Shown here one piece after another: positions 44,666 to 55,347 of a stretch of 64,000 nt of DNA; positions within the stretch are counted from its first letter, which is position 1; each line of letters begins with the position of its first letter. Source of the DNA: Ostrinia nubilalis (lineage: Eukaryota > Arthropoda > Insecta > Lepidoptera > Crambidae); the NCBI RefSeq assembly GCF_963855985.1, contig NC_087118.1, forward strand, positions 12,048,501 through 12,112,500. Reading direction: 5' to 3'. The notes under the pieces were generated by a model that had not been told where the DNA came from, did not search any database, and saw nothing but the letters and a program-made list of their open reading frames with translations. Both the position numbers and the translations under genes were made by a program.

Positions 44666-46290
44666 TCAGTCAAAAAACCGGTTTCTGGATCCATGCATAT
44701 GAATATTAATCCAGTGCTTAAAGATGGGACACGATGGCCTATCTTTTATAACCGACAGGATGCTGTTGGCGCTCTCCCGTATCCTCGCAAGCATCGACGC
44801 TGTTCGTTTACGGATGATAGCGTAGAAATCATCCACACGCGCTTCCGCGAACATAGTCGAAGCACTGCAGAACCTTGGTAGCCCTATCAGCATCCTGAAG
44901 GCATTGTTGTACTGAACCCTGAGAGCGTTATAGGTCTTTTGCGTGAAGTCACACCACAGACTGCAGGTGTAAAATGTTTGACAGAATGCCTTAAAGAGGG
45001 TAATTTTGACATCTCCTGTGCACCTGGCAAACCTGCGGGCGAGCATGTTGCATCGGACCGCCAACGCTCTCCTCTCTCGTTCAATGTCACAGTCATCCGA
45101 TAGGTTTTCAGTGACAATGTGTCCAAGGTATTTGAATTGAGTTACTCTCTCCAGTTCTACATTGAGAAGTTTCACTGGAGGTATTGGAATTGATTTCTTA
45201 TTACCTGATCGAAAAACCATGAATTGACTTTTTTTGACATTATAAAGAAGTCCATGCTTAGAAGCATACTCTTCACACACTGACAATAATTTGCACAGAC
45301 CATTTGCCGTTGGGCACAGCAACACCATGTCGTCTGCGTAACTAATGCTGTTGATCATAAGACCGTCAACTGAGCAGCCGACCCTGGTGTCGCTGAGCTC
45401 AACGATGAGGTCGTTCACATAAAGGCTAAAAAGCGCAGGAGATGTTAGCCCTCCCTGTCTCACCCCACATTCAAGAGTGTATTCATCAGACAGCTCTCCA
45501 GACCATCTGACCTGGTTAATCTGATTACCATACCAGTACTGAAAAGTAGTAATTAGTTCAGGTGGCAATTCTATGTCAGATAGTTTCGACCACAATAACT
45601 TATAATTAACCAGGTCAAATGCTTTAGAGAGATCCAGGAAAGCAGCATACACAGGCGTCCTTCTCTGGGTATAGTACCTGACTGTATGCTTAAGCGAAAA
45701 CACAGCACTCTCAGTTGACAAACCGGGTCTGAATCCAAACTGAGCATCATTAAGCTTAAGATGGTGACTAAGTCGTCGCTCAAGCACACCGTCAAGGACC
45801 TTTGCCAGTATGGTGGCCAGCGAAATAGGCCTATAGTTGCCTTTGTCCGACATGTCCCCTGTCTTGTTTTTGACTATAGGGACCACAATAGTCTTCATTA
45901 GTGCAGAGGGTAGGTACGAGTGCCTAATACAGAAGGTGTACAGCAATGACAGAACCCTAGGAAGATGAGATCCAGCATGGTGAAGGTGTTCTATACTGAG
46001 GCCGTCGTGCCCAGGCGATTTACCCTTATTCATCGTCTTGAGTATCGCTCTTACTTCACTAGGTGTAATATAGACAGGAACACCCGAGACGACGTCCCCA
46101 GTACACGCAACCTCCATGTCACTCGTCCGGAGCACCGGCTTTACAGAAAAGTGATCTCTGAACAAATTTGCAATTTCTTCCGGCTTACTGACTCCCTCCA
46201 CGCTAATAGGGGCAGCCGGCCTTGGACTAAGTTTTTTTGTGTGTTTCCAGAAATTGGGGAAGTTTTTATTTTCATGTTCTGATGCCAGTA
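44666..46290 (-). pseudogene. CR1/Jockey-group LINE ORF2, 5'-truncated
   Basis: Reverse transcriptase: NKGKSPGHDGLSIEHL, KGNYRPISLATILAKVLD, DAQFGFRPGLSTESAV, FLDLSKAFDLV, GVRQGGLTSPALFSLYVNDL, catalytic SYADDMVLL, then a C-terminal region. The endonuclease is missing. The nominal frame extends to 46549, but its first 85 or so residues come from AT-rich repeat (CATAAT array). The native start of homology is near 46,290 (HENKNFPNFWKHTKKL). The right side is cut by H1 copy b at 44665 a few codons before the stop. The LINE itself reads without stops. Confidence 0.85.
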
Positions 46291-46580
46291 ATATGAGTTG
46301 AAGTATGTTCTTAGTAACAACATTATTAATTAAAACAATATGATCAATGAATGTTATGAAGAAAAAAGATCTGAAAATAAAAATTATGTATTTTAAATGG
46401 TTCTTGGTAGTAACAGTATTGATAAAAAAATTACAATTACTAACTGTTATGAGCTCCGATGGTAGTAATAAAAATGTATGAATAAAAAAAGTATGAAAAA
46501 TAAAATTATGAAGAGAGATTATTATGAACACAAATCGGTAGTAAGACAAAGAATAGGATTTAGAATTTTATGTGAGCCAA
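46291..46580 (-). repeat. AT-rich array with CATAAT words, inverse orientation
   Basis: About ten copies of ATTATGA(A/G)-like words, i.e. the TTCATAAT word on the minus strand; compare 41,260-41,600 on the plus strand. The two arrays flank 4.7 kb in inverted orientation. No gene. Confidence 0.5.
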
Positions 46581-46582
46581 TA

Positions 46583-46802
46583 TACAGGGTGTTAGGTAAA
46601 TGGGTATATGAGCCGACACTAGCCCATGTTAACATGTGCATATAAATGGTATGGTGAAGTCAGAAAAATTGATATCTTCATTTTAATTATTTTAATTTTC
46701 ATACAAATCAGATTTTATAATATTTATTTTGTATGAAAATTAAAAAAATTAAAATGATATCAAATTTCTGACTTCACCATACCATTTATATGCCCATGTT
46801 AA
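46583..46802. mobile_element. Palindromic MITE, right end short
   Basis: Starts 'acagggtgttaggtaaatgg' and folds back over 'atataaatggtatggtga' / 'tcaccataccatttatat'. The inner arms match; the outer 45 bases of the right arm are missing. A partial copy lies at 40,991-41,100. Confidence 0.7.
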
Positions 46803-46985
46803 TTAATGCAATTGCGCATCTGTGATTCTAAAAGTAATCTATAGGTTTATGACCATAATATTTTGTGACAATTAAACTTACTTTTATGCTGAAGATTTTT
46901 TAAACAGTGACTGTTAAATAAAACTGATTATTATTTACATATTATTATTTTTTATTTTATTAACAGGTTTTATTTTCGGTATGCA

Positions 46986-47231
46986 ATACCGAGGTGGAAC
47001 CTTTTAGATCTGTGTCATCCGTCACGTTTAGTGAAATACCGGGGTGGTTGAAACTTGATTTGGTCCATCCGCCCCGTTAAACGATATACCGGGGTGGTTG
47101 ACACTTGATGTGTTCCATCCACCCCGTTGAACGCTAAGACTATGGCTACCGGGGTCGTTGAAACACTTTTCCCATCCACCCCGTTGACGGGGCAGATCCA
47201 CCGGGGTCGTTGGGACTAACCCCTTGTTGGG
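46986..47231. repeat. Array of five hairpin units
   Basis: Units of about 50-60 bases, each with 'ACCGGGGTGGTTG' and, 20-25 bases later, 'CCATCCACCCCGTTG', so that GGGGTGG can pair with CCACCCC within each unit. Unit 1 is diverged, units 2-4 are well preserved, unit 5 is partial. No known RNA family recognised. Confidence 0.6.
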
Positions 47232-47381
47232 TTTGTTAGGGTTATGGAGCTTTGAATTTAAAGCAACTTTGCTATACTTGTCATTTCAATAGCATTGCAG
47301 ACATAAAAATTATAGCACTTAAAAAAAAATTTAACGTTTTTTGGCTCTCCTGAAAAGTTGCGATTTGTCCCTTACAGCAAT

Positions 47382-47520
47382 TCATATTTCCAGTGACGCG
47401 TTACTTCCAGGGAAAAGGTTTTTTATTTCATCCCATAATTTACTTATTACAGCTCTGTTTGAGTGTTTTGGATGTTTGCTTTGCCAAATAGCAGAGCGTC
47501 GTTTGGTTGCACGGCGGATA
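47382..47520 (-). pseudogene. Possible MADF-domain exon piece
   Basis: Minus-strand frame with RRSAIWQSKHPKHSNRAV followed by ISKLWDEIKNLFPG, which resembles the start of a MADF (Myb/SANT-like DNA-binding) domain as found in insect regulators and next to some transposases. No neighbouring exon is seen and the flanks are unrelated, so it is either a lone exon or a captured fragment. Frame continues to 47382 without splice evidence. Confidence 0.35.
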
Positions 47521-47757
47521 TAAATACTTCCGTATAAATTTCCATGATGGCGAGGGTGGATTAAAAAGTTTAGATACAGACGCGCTAGACACTGACAGAC
47601 GCTGTGCCAGAGCACTCAGAGCACTGTGAAGGACACGGGCGGACTGAGCCAATAGATTCACCCGCGCGATAGTCACGCCATCGCGCCACCCGCGCCCGCG
47701 GCCCGCGCCCTTGCAGACGCGCATACGCGCGCGCGATCACTGTGAAAGCGAGAGGCG

Positions 47758-47986
47758 TCTATAGTCTGGTCCGTGAGCACGTAGAATTTTGTCCATTGAC
47801 CCCTAGCTACCCATCCTTATCGCTCGCGCGTAATTATGTTGCTATCGCGCTCGCACACTCACTACGGGGTGCTACGGGTGCCAGTCGCACAGTCGCGACA
47901 GCAATATAATTACTCGCGATAAGGATAAGGATGGGTAGCTAGGGGTCATTGGACAAAATTCTACGTGCTCACGGACCGGGCTTTAG
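47758..47986. mobile_element. Palindromic MITE
   Basis: Arms of about 95 bases ('ccgtgagcacgtagaatttt' ... 'acccatccttatcgc' and reverse) around a loop of about 50 bases. Near-perfect pairing. No coding capacity. Confidence 0.8.
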
Positions 47987-49089
47987 ATACATTTGATCTA
48001 CCCGTACCCGCGCCCGCACCCGTACACTTCGGCTGCCCTCGATTGCTCTCAGCATGGAGCAGGGGTCTGACAGCTTTAGTTCCATTAGAGTAGTTGTGGC
48101 GCTAGCATCGCGGATAGATATTTATAGCCTGTGGTTAGTCTGCCGCCATTGTAGCCGCCATATTGTCACTGTTGACAGTTTGAATAACTGAAAGTTTTTC
48201 AAGTTTTTTTCATCCATTTTTGTAGAACTTTGAAGAGTGCCGGTTATCTAGTTTTCTCCTCCTAAACTTTTGTGTTGGTGGACAACCAGAATCACAAGAT
48301 TCTACAAGTAATAGCCGCAAACTCTTTTGCATGCCCGTAAATGATAATTTACGTAATTTGTAGATGTCATTCCTAGTTCCGACAATTCCTGGTGGGTTAC
48401 TTGAATAGAAGCCAGTTGTTGCAGAAACGTGTTTGTGTGAAGCATTTTGATAAAACTCAATTGATCAAGCTGGTGTAAGAATACATTATTCTTGTCCTTG
48501 TTTGTTCACACGAATGGAGATTTTACATGGTGTTCCACTTACTACTGATGGTAAGTTTCCAGTAAAATAAGTTGTTCTAGTTATGAAGTTAACATCAATT
48601 CTTATTTTAATTATCAAGTCAATATAAAACAAATCCTATGATTGTTATGTTAGGAACAACTTTAGTTTTCTTTAAATATCTACAATCAATATCAATAATT
48701 TATTTACAGATGATATTTCTTCTCCAGATGATCAATCTTCACTGGTTGCAAGCCAAACACTACAGACTTCAGATATTAAAAAAAATCTCATAGATATTTT
48801 ATAAAAAAATAAATATCTCCTGGCTTGGGTGTGAATCTCACCAATCGAATTTAATAAAATATTGTATTACACCTAGAATACGTCTCCTTATGCTGACAAA
48901 CCAGAGCAACTGTGCCAAAGTTATACATATACTTACTAGCTGTGCCTGGTGTATCTAGGGTTATTTTCCAGGGGGCCTGACCCCTGAAATGCCAAGGCAC
49001 GGGGGGAGGGGGGTCGACACGATTACTGTCATAGCTCTCACGAGTGAGTGCATCAACTACCAGCCGTGCTCGCCCGGTCCCGCGCTATA
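47987..49089. other. Unclassified stretch, weak gene-like remnant
   Basis: At about 48,300-48,560 two frames contain 'RKLFCMPVNDNLRN' and 'QKRVCVKHFDKTQLIKL', which faintly recall a THAP zinc finger. A GTAAGT donor-like site (48,551) and a TTTACAG acceptor-like site (about 48,709) would join to 'DDISSPDDQSSLVAS'. Too weak to call a gene. Remainder is non-coding, with a GC-rich piece near 48,960-49,085. Confidence 0.25.
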
Positions 49090-49768
49090 CAGGGTGGAAA
49101 CGATAAGTGATCTCACTCGATTATTTCTAAACTATACAAGATATCAATAAACTAGTTATTGATCCTGAAAGTGCTTCATGAGCTCTATCAAACGGTATTA
49201 ATAATAGGTTACAGAATAAACTGGATCTATCCGAAACTTCAATGTTTCCAGCTTCCATACATTTGGTAAAGTCACATTATTTTAAAAACTACATATGATA
49301 TCGTAAAACTGATTACTGATTCTAAAAGTGCTTCACAAGCTCTATCCAATGGTATCAATAGTAGGTTACAGAATAAACTGGATCTAACCAAAAATTCAAT
49401 GTTTCCTTCTTCCATACATTTAGTACTACCACAGTCATGACACTCATCTCTTGACAATATTATAGCAAGTAAAGCCTAAAACCAATGTTTTTCATTAATA
49501 ATTTAAAATAAGAATACAATTTACGAGTTTATTTTAAGTATTTATTATTAAATTAAAAAAATTACACTTCTAATATTGTGTGTCTGGCATACATTTAGTA
49601 TGGAAGCTGGAAACATTGAATTTTCAGATAGATCCAGTTTATTCTGTAACTTATTATTGGTACCGTTTGAAAGAGCTCATTAAGCACTTTCAGGATCAGT
49701 AACCAGTTTTTTAATATCTTGTATAGTTAAGAAATAATCGAGTGAGATCACTTAACGTTTCCACCCTG
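49090..49768. mobile_element. Foldback MITE with a third internal arm copy
   Basis: Ends CAGGGTGGAAACG...CGTTTCCACCCTG with TA flanks. Left arm 49,090-49,260, right arm 49,600-49,768, and a direct extra copy of the left arm's inner part at about 49,275-49,430. Mariner-type MITE with internal duplication. Confidence 0.75.
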
Positions 49769-50376
49769 TATACGCGCATGTGCCTGCGACTTCGCACGCG
49801 TGATTTTCGGTCTGTTACAGAAGTCTTTATCGTATGCGTATCTCCCTTCAAAAACTTCTGGGATAAACTATACTATATTTTCCCTGGGTCTCAAACCACT
49901 ATACACTGTAGGTATCTAAATAATGCGTTGTCAGTTCAGTCTGCAAATATTTGATTTATTTTTTAAGTCTGCAAATTTTATGTTTGTCTCGCTCCCCTTA
50001 AGGGCTACCTAATGATTTTTTATTTTTGACGTTTCAATTGCCAAAATACTGGTTTAAATTTAATAATTTATTTTTGGTTTATCGTTAATTTGATTACTAT
50101 ATTCTATAGGCATTCGATTCGATCGAAACTTGGGCAGTGCTGCAGTCTCGACACCGTATTGACATACGGCACCGCTGAAGATATATATGTCGGCGCGCGG
50201 GGCGCAATAAATTAAATAACTTAATGTTATAGTTCTCACAACACTTTCAATGTGTTAGCTAGTTTATTGCTATGGAATTTTAAGCAGCGCCAAAGCTCTT
50301 ATACCAGAGTTAAGTACGCGCCTGGGAACGAAGGTGACATAAATCTCCATGTTGCCTGACGTAGTTGTGGACCCGT
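49769..50376. other. Unclassified spacer
   Basis: No gene or clear repeat. Contains 'gcctgcgacttcgcacgcgtg', a fragment of the same moth repeat as at 1120-1622. Confidence 0.4.
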
Positions 50377-50718
50377 TCAAGTGCAGTATTGATGGATTAA
50401 TAGCTTTACAAAAACTTCAGGTACAGAGCCCTGGAACGTAGAAATTTTGGGACTCAGTGTTAGAGTCATTGCACATTCGGGTTTTGGACGTGGTGGTGAC
50501 TGGGCGTGGTTCACAAATTCGTCAATCGCTCCCAATTTATTAAGTCTAGGCGTCTCTGCGTCTTTCCGTTCTATACATGGCCAGAACGCACCCATAGGAA
50601 ACTGCTCGTGTATATTTCGGAGTGCCTGTTTGTAAATCTGTGACTCCAAACTATACACGAATTTTGCGTACTGATCGTGTATAGTTTGGAGGAGCTTAGT
50701 AAAAAAAGTCATCTCCAA
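50377..50718 (-). CDS. Hypothetical frame of 113 codons
   Basis: Starts MEMTFFTKLLQTIHDQ and reads as ordinary protein (mixed composition, no repeats) to a TAA at 50377. I do not recognise it. It could be an exon or a captured fragment: a related string 'ctccaaactatac' occurs three times at its 5' end, which suggests repeat DNA instead. No neighbours support a gene. Confidence 0.25.
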   Translation of the reverse strand: MEMTFFTKLLQTIHDQYAKFVYSLESQIYKQALRNIHEQFPMGAFWPCIERKDAETPRLNKLGAIDEFVNHAQSPPRPKPECAMTLTLSPKISTFQGSVPEVFVKLLIHQYCT

Positions 50719-51041
50719 ACTATACTCGATTAGTTTCTACTACACCACTTACACTTGACTAGAGTGTGTTTAGTTGATATTGATTTAGTAAAATTCAGTA
50801 AAATATGGAACTATATTTAAAATTACATTTATTTGATATTATTACATAAAATATTATTATTTTACTGAATCTATAATAAATCTAGATTTTTAAAACTATT
50901 GTAAGTGGTTTTTGAAATTAAATTGATTAGGTAGATTTCAAATTAAATAACAATTTAATTAATATGAGAGAGAGTGAGAGAAGAAAGTTCAACGCGCATT
51001 AAATACAATATTATGCGAGACTTTAAATGCTAGGTTTGTAT

Positions 51042-51100
51042 TGTCGGCCGTTTGGTGTAGTGGTTCGAAGTGGTAGCGGGTTCGATTCCCGCACAGTACA
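51042..51100 (+). repeat. tRNA-derived SINE head (A and B boxes)
   Basis: 'tggtgtagtgg' (51053-51063, A box) and 'ggttcgattcc' (51079-51089, B box) occur only about 26 bases apart, closer than in a real tRNA, and the anticodon arm is missing. So this is a tRNA-like promoter relic. A B-box-like 'gggttcgattcccgc' is also at about 37,504-37,518. Confidence 0.5.
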
Positions 51101-51740
51101 AACATTTGTGTGCATGAACATATTTGTTTGTATTGGACTGGGTGAAATTTGGCTTCATTCGAGACGAGAAAAAAATTACCGGAGCTCGAGAATTCTCGAG
51201 TTTCGAATTTGAAGCTTTTAATATTCTTGAAAGCCTATTTTCTTAGACAAAAGTAAGTTTTTAATTATTTAATAGGTTAACGTTGCTTTTAGACTGGTCT
51301 ACTCTTTCCTTTTTTACCCGACTGCGTGACGCAAAGGAGTGGTAATGTGTCTAACAGCCTATGTATGTATGTTTTTGAAGCACTATACAAACCAAACTCT
51401 TGGGTCGATTTTTATGATTCGCACGTCAATCGATTTCTCTTAGTCCGGTGAGTGTCACTAAAGACATGACGTTAGTAAAAATTCAATATGGCGACTACCG
51501 GACGCCATATTGTGAAACTCAACAAACTATGGCATGTTAGATTTGTTTTAACTGTGAGTGACACTGGGTATATCAAAATTGGAAAATATAAAAATGGCCG
51601 ATTTTTGGCGCCATAATATGTATTAAAAAATATCTCAAAACCTATCGAGTGGGGTATCACCATAGGATTTTTAAATAGCTTGCAAAATGTATGCTCTTTA
51701 ATTAAAAGATTGATATAAAAATATTATTGAAAAAAAAAAC
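51101..51740. other. Unclassified spacer
   Basis: Non-coding. Includes a 'gactgcgtgacgcaaaggag' block of a kind seen in moth SINE tails and 'ctcgagaattctcgag' palindromes (51,184-51,199). Confidence 0.35.
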
Positions 51741-51744
51741 CAAA

Positions 51745-52130
51745 AACCCAACTGGGTAAAAATGAACTGAAAAGATAGAAATAAGACAAAGTGTAAAAAA
51801 AATAAAAACAAAAAAACCAACTGGGTAAAAATTAACTGAAAAGATAGAAATAAGAGAAAGTGTTCACAAATGTAGTTGGAGGCATCAAACACTTATCATC
51901 ACATCATCATCAACAGCCCTTTACAGTCCACTGCTGGACTATGAGCCTTCTCCGCGGGAAGAGTAAGGGTTGGTGACAAATGTATTCCATTCTGCTGTCA
52001 CCACACGGCTTATCACCAACTACTTATCACCAACAAAAAAAATAGTCATTGATGTCTCCGACTGCATTTGTGAACACTTTCTCTTGTTCCTATCTTTTCA
52101 GTTCATTTTTACGTAGTTGGGTTTTAGTTT
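51745..52130. repeat. Inverted repeat around an RTE 3' fragment
   Basis: Two direct copies of 'aactgggtaaaaat' + 'aactgaaaagatagaaataa' (51,748-51,862) face an inverted copy (about 52,055-52,130). Between them, 51,893-52,040, is the 3' end of another RTE-type LINE on the minus strand ('gtccagcagtggac', tail 'tgatgatgatgtgatg'). Confidence 0.6.
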
Positions 52131-52301
52131 TTTTGTATATTAGATTTAAAAAAACCTGTGTTTTTATCAAATTTCAACCGATTGCAACAATTTTAATTAA
52201 AAGACTCGAGACCCGAGAAAACTCGAGACTTTGGCCTCGAGAATTCCCGAAACTCGAGAAAAAAAATTGGTCGAGAAATCAGAAACCCTACTCACGACAC
52301 G

Positions 52302-52880
52302 ATATAATAAACGAAATCAATCAAATTCAAATTACACAACATTCAACTTAATCGACGGGGGGGTCTAGAAAGGAAAAAAAATCTGGGCACCGCGGTGCAG
52401 AAAATCGACGCTCAAAGTGCTAGCGCCATCTAGCGGTGAGCGGTACAGGCGAATACCACGGTGCCGGTGTGGCGCTAGTAATTATGAATGTGGTGTTACT
52501 CCAGATCTTCGATTTTCCTAGTTTTTATAGTTTTCCCTTTATGTGGCCATTAAACCCTAACTCTGTACCAAATTTCAGCTCTCTGAGTTTATGGGAAGTA
52601 CTAGTTCTATTTTGATGATCATCAGTGAGTGAGTGAGTGTCGTAAATGCGAAACTTTGCTTTCGCTTAACTTCGGAACTAAATGACCTACAGACTTGAAA
52701 TTTTGGATTTTAAGTATATGATTATAGCTTACTAGATGACGAAAATTTCTGCGTTGTGGTCTTATCCAGAGGTTCTCAAATAGGGGCCTGAAAATGCGGC
52801 GAAATGGTTCCAGTAAAGGATGGTACGGCAGTGTTTGCTTCGCGCTCGACTTGGCGGGGGCACTGCCGTGCCCCCAGATT
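52302..52880 (+). mobile_element. Helitron-like element H1, copy c (5' shortened)
   Basis: Matches copies a and b from 'aaacgaaatcaa' to the terminal hairpin and AGA at 52880. It has an extra 'cggtgcagaaaatcgacgctc' stretch near 52,392-52,415. Its right end cuts the errantivirus env frame. The piece of env beyond the insertion is missing. Confidence 0.6.
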
Positions 52881-53660
52881 GTTCTGGAGTGATTATTATT
52901 GGATGTAAATTATTATTTTTAGCAAATAAAATTGCGTTTATAACCATAGATATTTCGTTATTTACCTCGGTGGTAACTAGAGTTAAAAACGATAAATGTT
53001 CATCCAAATCTTGTTTCATTTCAATATTAAAAATTTTATTATTTGTATCTTTGGTATAATTAGCTAAAATTTCTAAATTTTTATTAAAAATATCTTCATT
53101 TTTTCTAAGGTCAGTTAATGTGTTGTTAAAGTTCTGAATGGTTGTTTTGACAACTTGTGATTGAGATTTTAATAAATTGACAAATTCGTGTTCATTTTTA
53201 TCTAAAGTATTTATTGCGCTATCATATCGTTTTGCGTCTTCTACGTCCAATGTTCCAAAGAGCATTTTGAACAGTGATCCTACTCCATCGATAACGGAAC
53301 GTTTTGATCGTTTTAGAGTTGGAACTGAATGACCAATTAATTCTTTTAGTACAATTTCTTGGTTCTTTAGGTTGGGATACAATTGTTCTAAAACTAACAT
53401 TGATGTTTGACAAAGGGAAAGTTGGTTAAATGTATCATGATTACAAAGATTTCTAGTTTCGAATAAAGTGTTCTCGATAAGACCTAATTTTTTATGCCAA
53501 TTTGAAATGTCAAGATATGTTACTAGATTCCATTCGCTATCTAAGTGATTTGCTTTTCCTATGTGTTCAAAATAAATTCCACCTTTATTTAGAAAGGTTA
53601 TATTACATGGTTCACCTCGGCCAAACGTCCCGAAGGTAAATCTGTAACAAGAGAATTACC
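52881..53660 (-). pseudogene. Errantivirus env (baculovirus-F-like), 3'-truncated
   Basis: Envelope glycoprotein relic. The frame is open from about 53,660, just after the pol stop, next to an acceptor-like 'ttgttacag' that fits splicing of an env mRNA. It shows a furin-type site RSKR (near 53,300) followed by a fusion-peptide-like SVIDGVGSLFKMLFG, then a heptad-rich helical region (residues after the cleavage site). This is the layout of F-type fusion proteins. The ectodomain end, membrane anchor and tail are missing because the frame runs into the Helitron-like insert (nonsense residues after position 52,881). Confidence 0.8.
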
Positions 53661-53671
53661 TCATTACTTGG

Positions 53672-54146
53672 TTATTTGGCTAATTTTAAACGGTTAATAT
53701 GAACCTTAATCTTTTTTCTTTTAATTTGTATGGTTACGTTAGTTGGAGAATTTACTTGTATGATTTCGTAGGGACCAGTAAATTGAGGAGACAATTTCTT
53801 CGACCTTCCTAATTTGTTACTTTCGTTCGTTAAATAGACTTTATCACCAATTTTGTACGTTTCTACTTTACATTTTTTATCGTAATATTCTTTATTTTTG
53901 TTTTTAGAGCAAATTAAATTATTTTTCGCTATCTCTCTTGATTTCCTTAGTTTTAAAGTTAAGTCATCTATATAATTATCGTATGAATATTTAAACTCTG
54001 GTTGTGTATTCATAGATGATGGTATTGAAGGTTTGTTTCCAAAAAGAAGTTCGTGCGGTGTAAATTTGGTAGATGTGTGGACAGCAGTGTTGTAGGAAAA
54101 CATTGCGAAGTCTATCCATCGATCCCAATCGCTTTGGTCTTCCTGA
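53672..54146 (-). pseudogene. Errantivirus integrase, C-terminal part
   Basis: Rest of the integrase after the TIR element: QEDQSDWDRWIDFAMFSYN, TSTKFTPHELLFGNKPSIP, KIGDKVYLTNESNKLGR, SPQFTGPYEIIQV. The pre-insert frame (ending at 55,348) and this part join in register around ATAT. Stop codon at 53672. Basic tail KRKKIKVHINRLKLAK. Confidence 0.85.
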
Positions 54147-54150
54147 ATAT

Positions 54151-55347
54151 CGTCAGTTGCAGGTTCACTTGGGGTAACTGACAAAATACAGTTTTTCAGT
54201 AGAGCCGTTTAAAGTTTTTTTTCGTCTTAAATCGGACATAACTTTTTTCCTATTTAACCTTTTTTGGATCTGTTTTTACAGAAGTGCTTAGAATTCTACG
54301 CGGTTTTAGATTAAATAAAAAGAATAAACTAATATGTCTTAGTTAAGGAAATAAATTGCAGTTACACCAATGTATTTTTGTACATTTGACAGTTACACTA
54401 ATTTTACACCAAACTTTTGGAAAAAACATAGGTCAAATTGGTGTAAGTACTGCCCAAAGTTAAAATAATTAGATGTATTTGCTGATTTTGCTGGGTTTTG
54501 TTTACTTGGTTGCTGTATAATTTATGTAAAAGTATTAAAAAAGAAGAGAATTCATGAAAAAAATAACATTTTGTCGTTTTCTTTATTTTTTTTTAAATTT
54601 TATTAGAAGTAACTTTTATTTTATTCATTAAAAAATGTTAAAAAAGCCACGAAAATCAACGAAATATGTGTATTAATTTTTTTTAAGACAGAAATATTGA
54701 AATAACTAAAGTATTACTGTGAAACTAAGTAATTTGAATATTTTTTTAAGCTTTGACTTGCCAATACCGTATTTAGCTCTACGGGGCAACTTAAACTGAA
54801 AACAAAAATGGATTTAATTTCCCACCTCTTTATAGCAATGTTGAATTAAGGTCATGAGTACTACAACAGTAAAAGTAACAGAGTAACAACAGGTTAATGT
54901 TAGCAACGCGCATTGACGCCTAGTTGGCTGGATAGTTTGTTCAATTACAATTTTTTTGGTGTTGAGCTAACTTTAACTTCTTTAACTAATACTGCTGGTA
55001 TAATAATAATGTAATATGCCTTAAAACTTTCTAAATCCCTATTTTATTTCATATTATAAACCTTAGCAAATCAGTGTAATTGCAAAGTTTTGTAGCAAAA
55101 TTTTTACATTATTACAGATACACCAATTCAACCTGGTAAAATTATTACAATGTCAGTTACACCAAAATTGTGAAGGAAATCTGAAAAGTTCACACCTGAA
55201 AATGTCCGTGTAATTGTAATTTTTTTAAAGCTAGAATTTTTTTACGTACCTATACCATTCGAAAGAGCAGAAAAAACTAAGAAAAACTGTATATTTAACT
55301 CAAAAACCGTATTTTGTCAGTTACCCCAAGTGAACCTGCAACTGACG
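54151..55347. mobile_element. TIR element T (1197 bp) inside integrase
   Basis: Perfect or near-perfect inverted ends of about 40 bases (CGTCAGTTGCAGGTTCACTT ... reverse) flanked by ATAT (54147-54150, 55348-55351), so the duplication is ATAT or TA. The interior is AT-rich with no coding frame. Because the ends are simple mirror copies, the truncated integrase gains foreign tails: SCRFTWGN on one side, MSVTPSEPATDD on the other. Confidence 0.8.

Noticed and set aside
48300..48830. THAP-domain gene with one intron
   Set aside because: Motif match is faint, frames are interrupted, and splice signals are short enough to occur by chance.
51042..51100. tRNA gene
   Set aside because: A and B boxes are too close and no cloverleaf can be formed; treated as a SINE relic.
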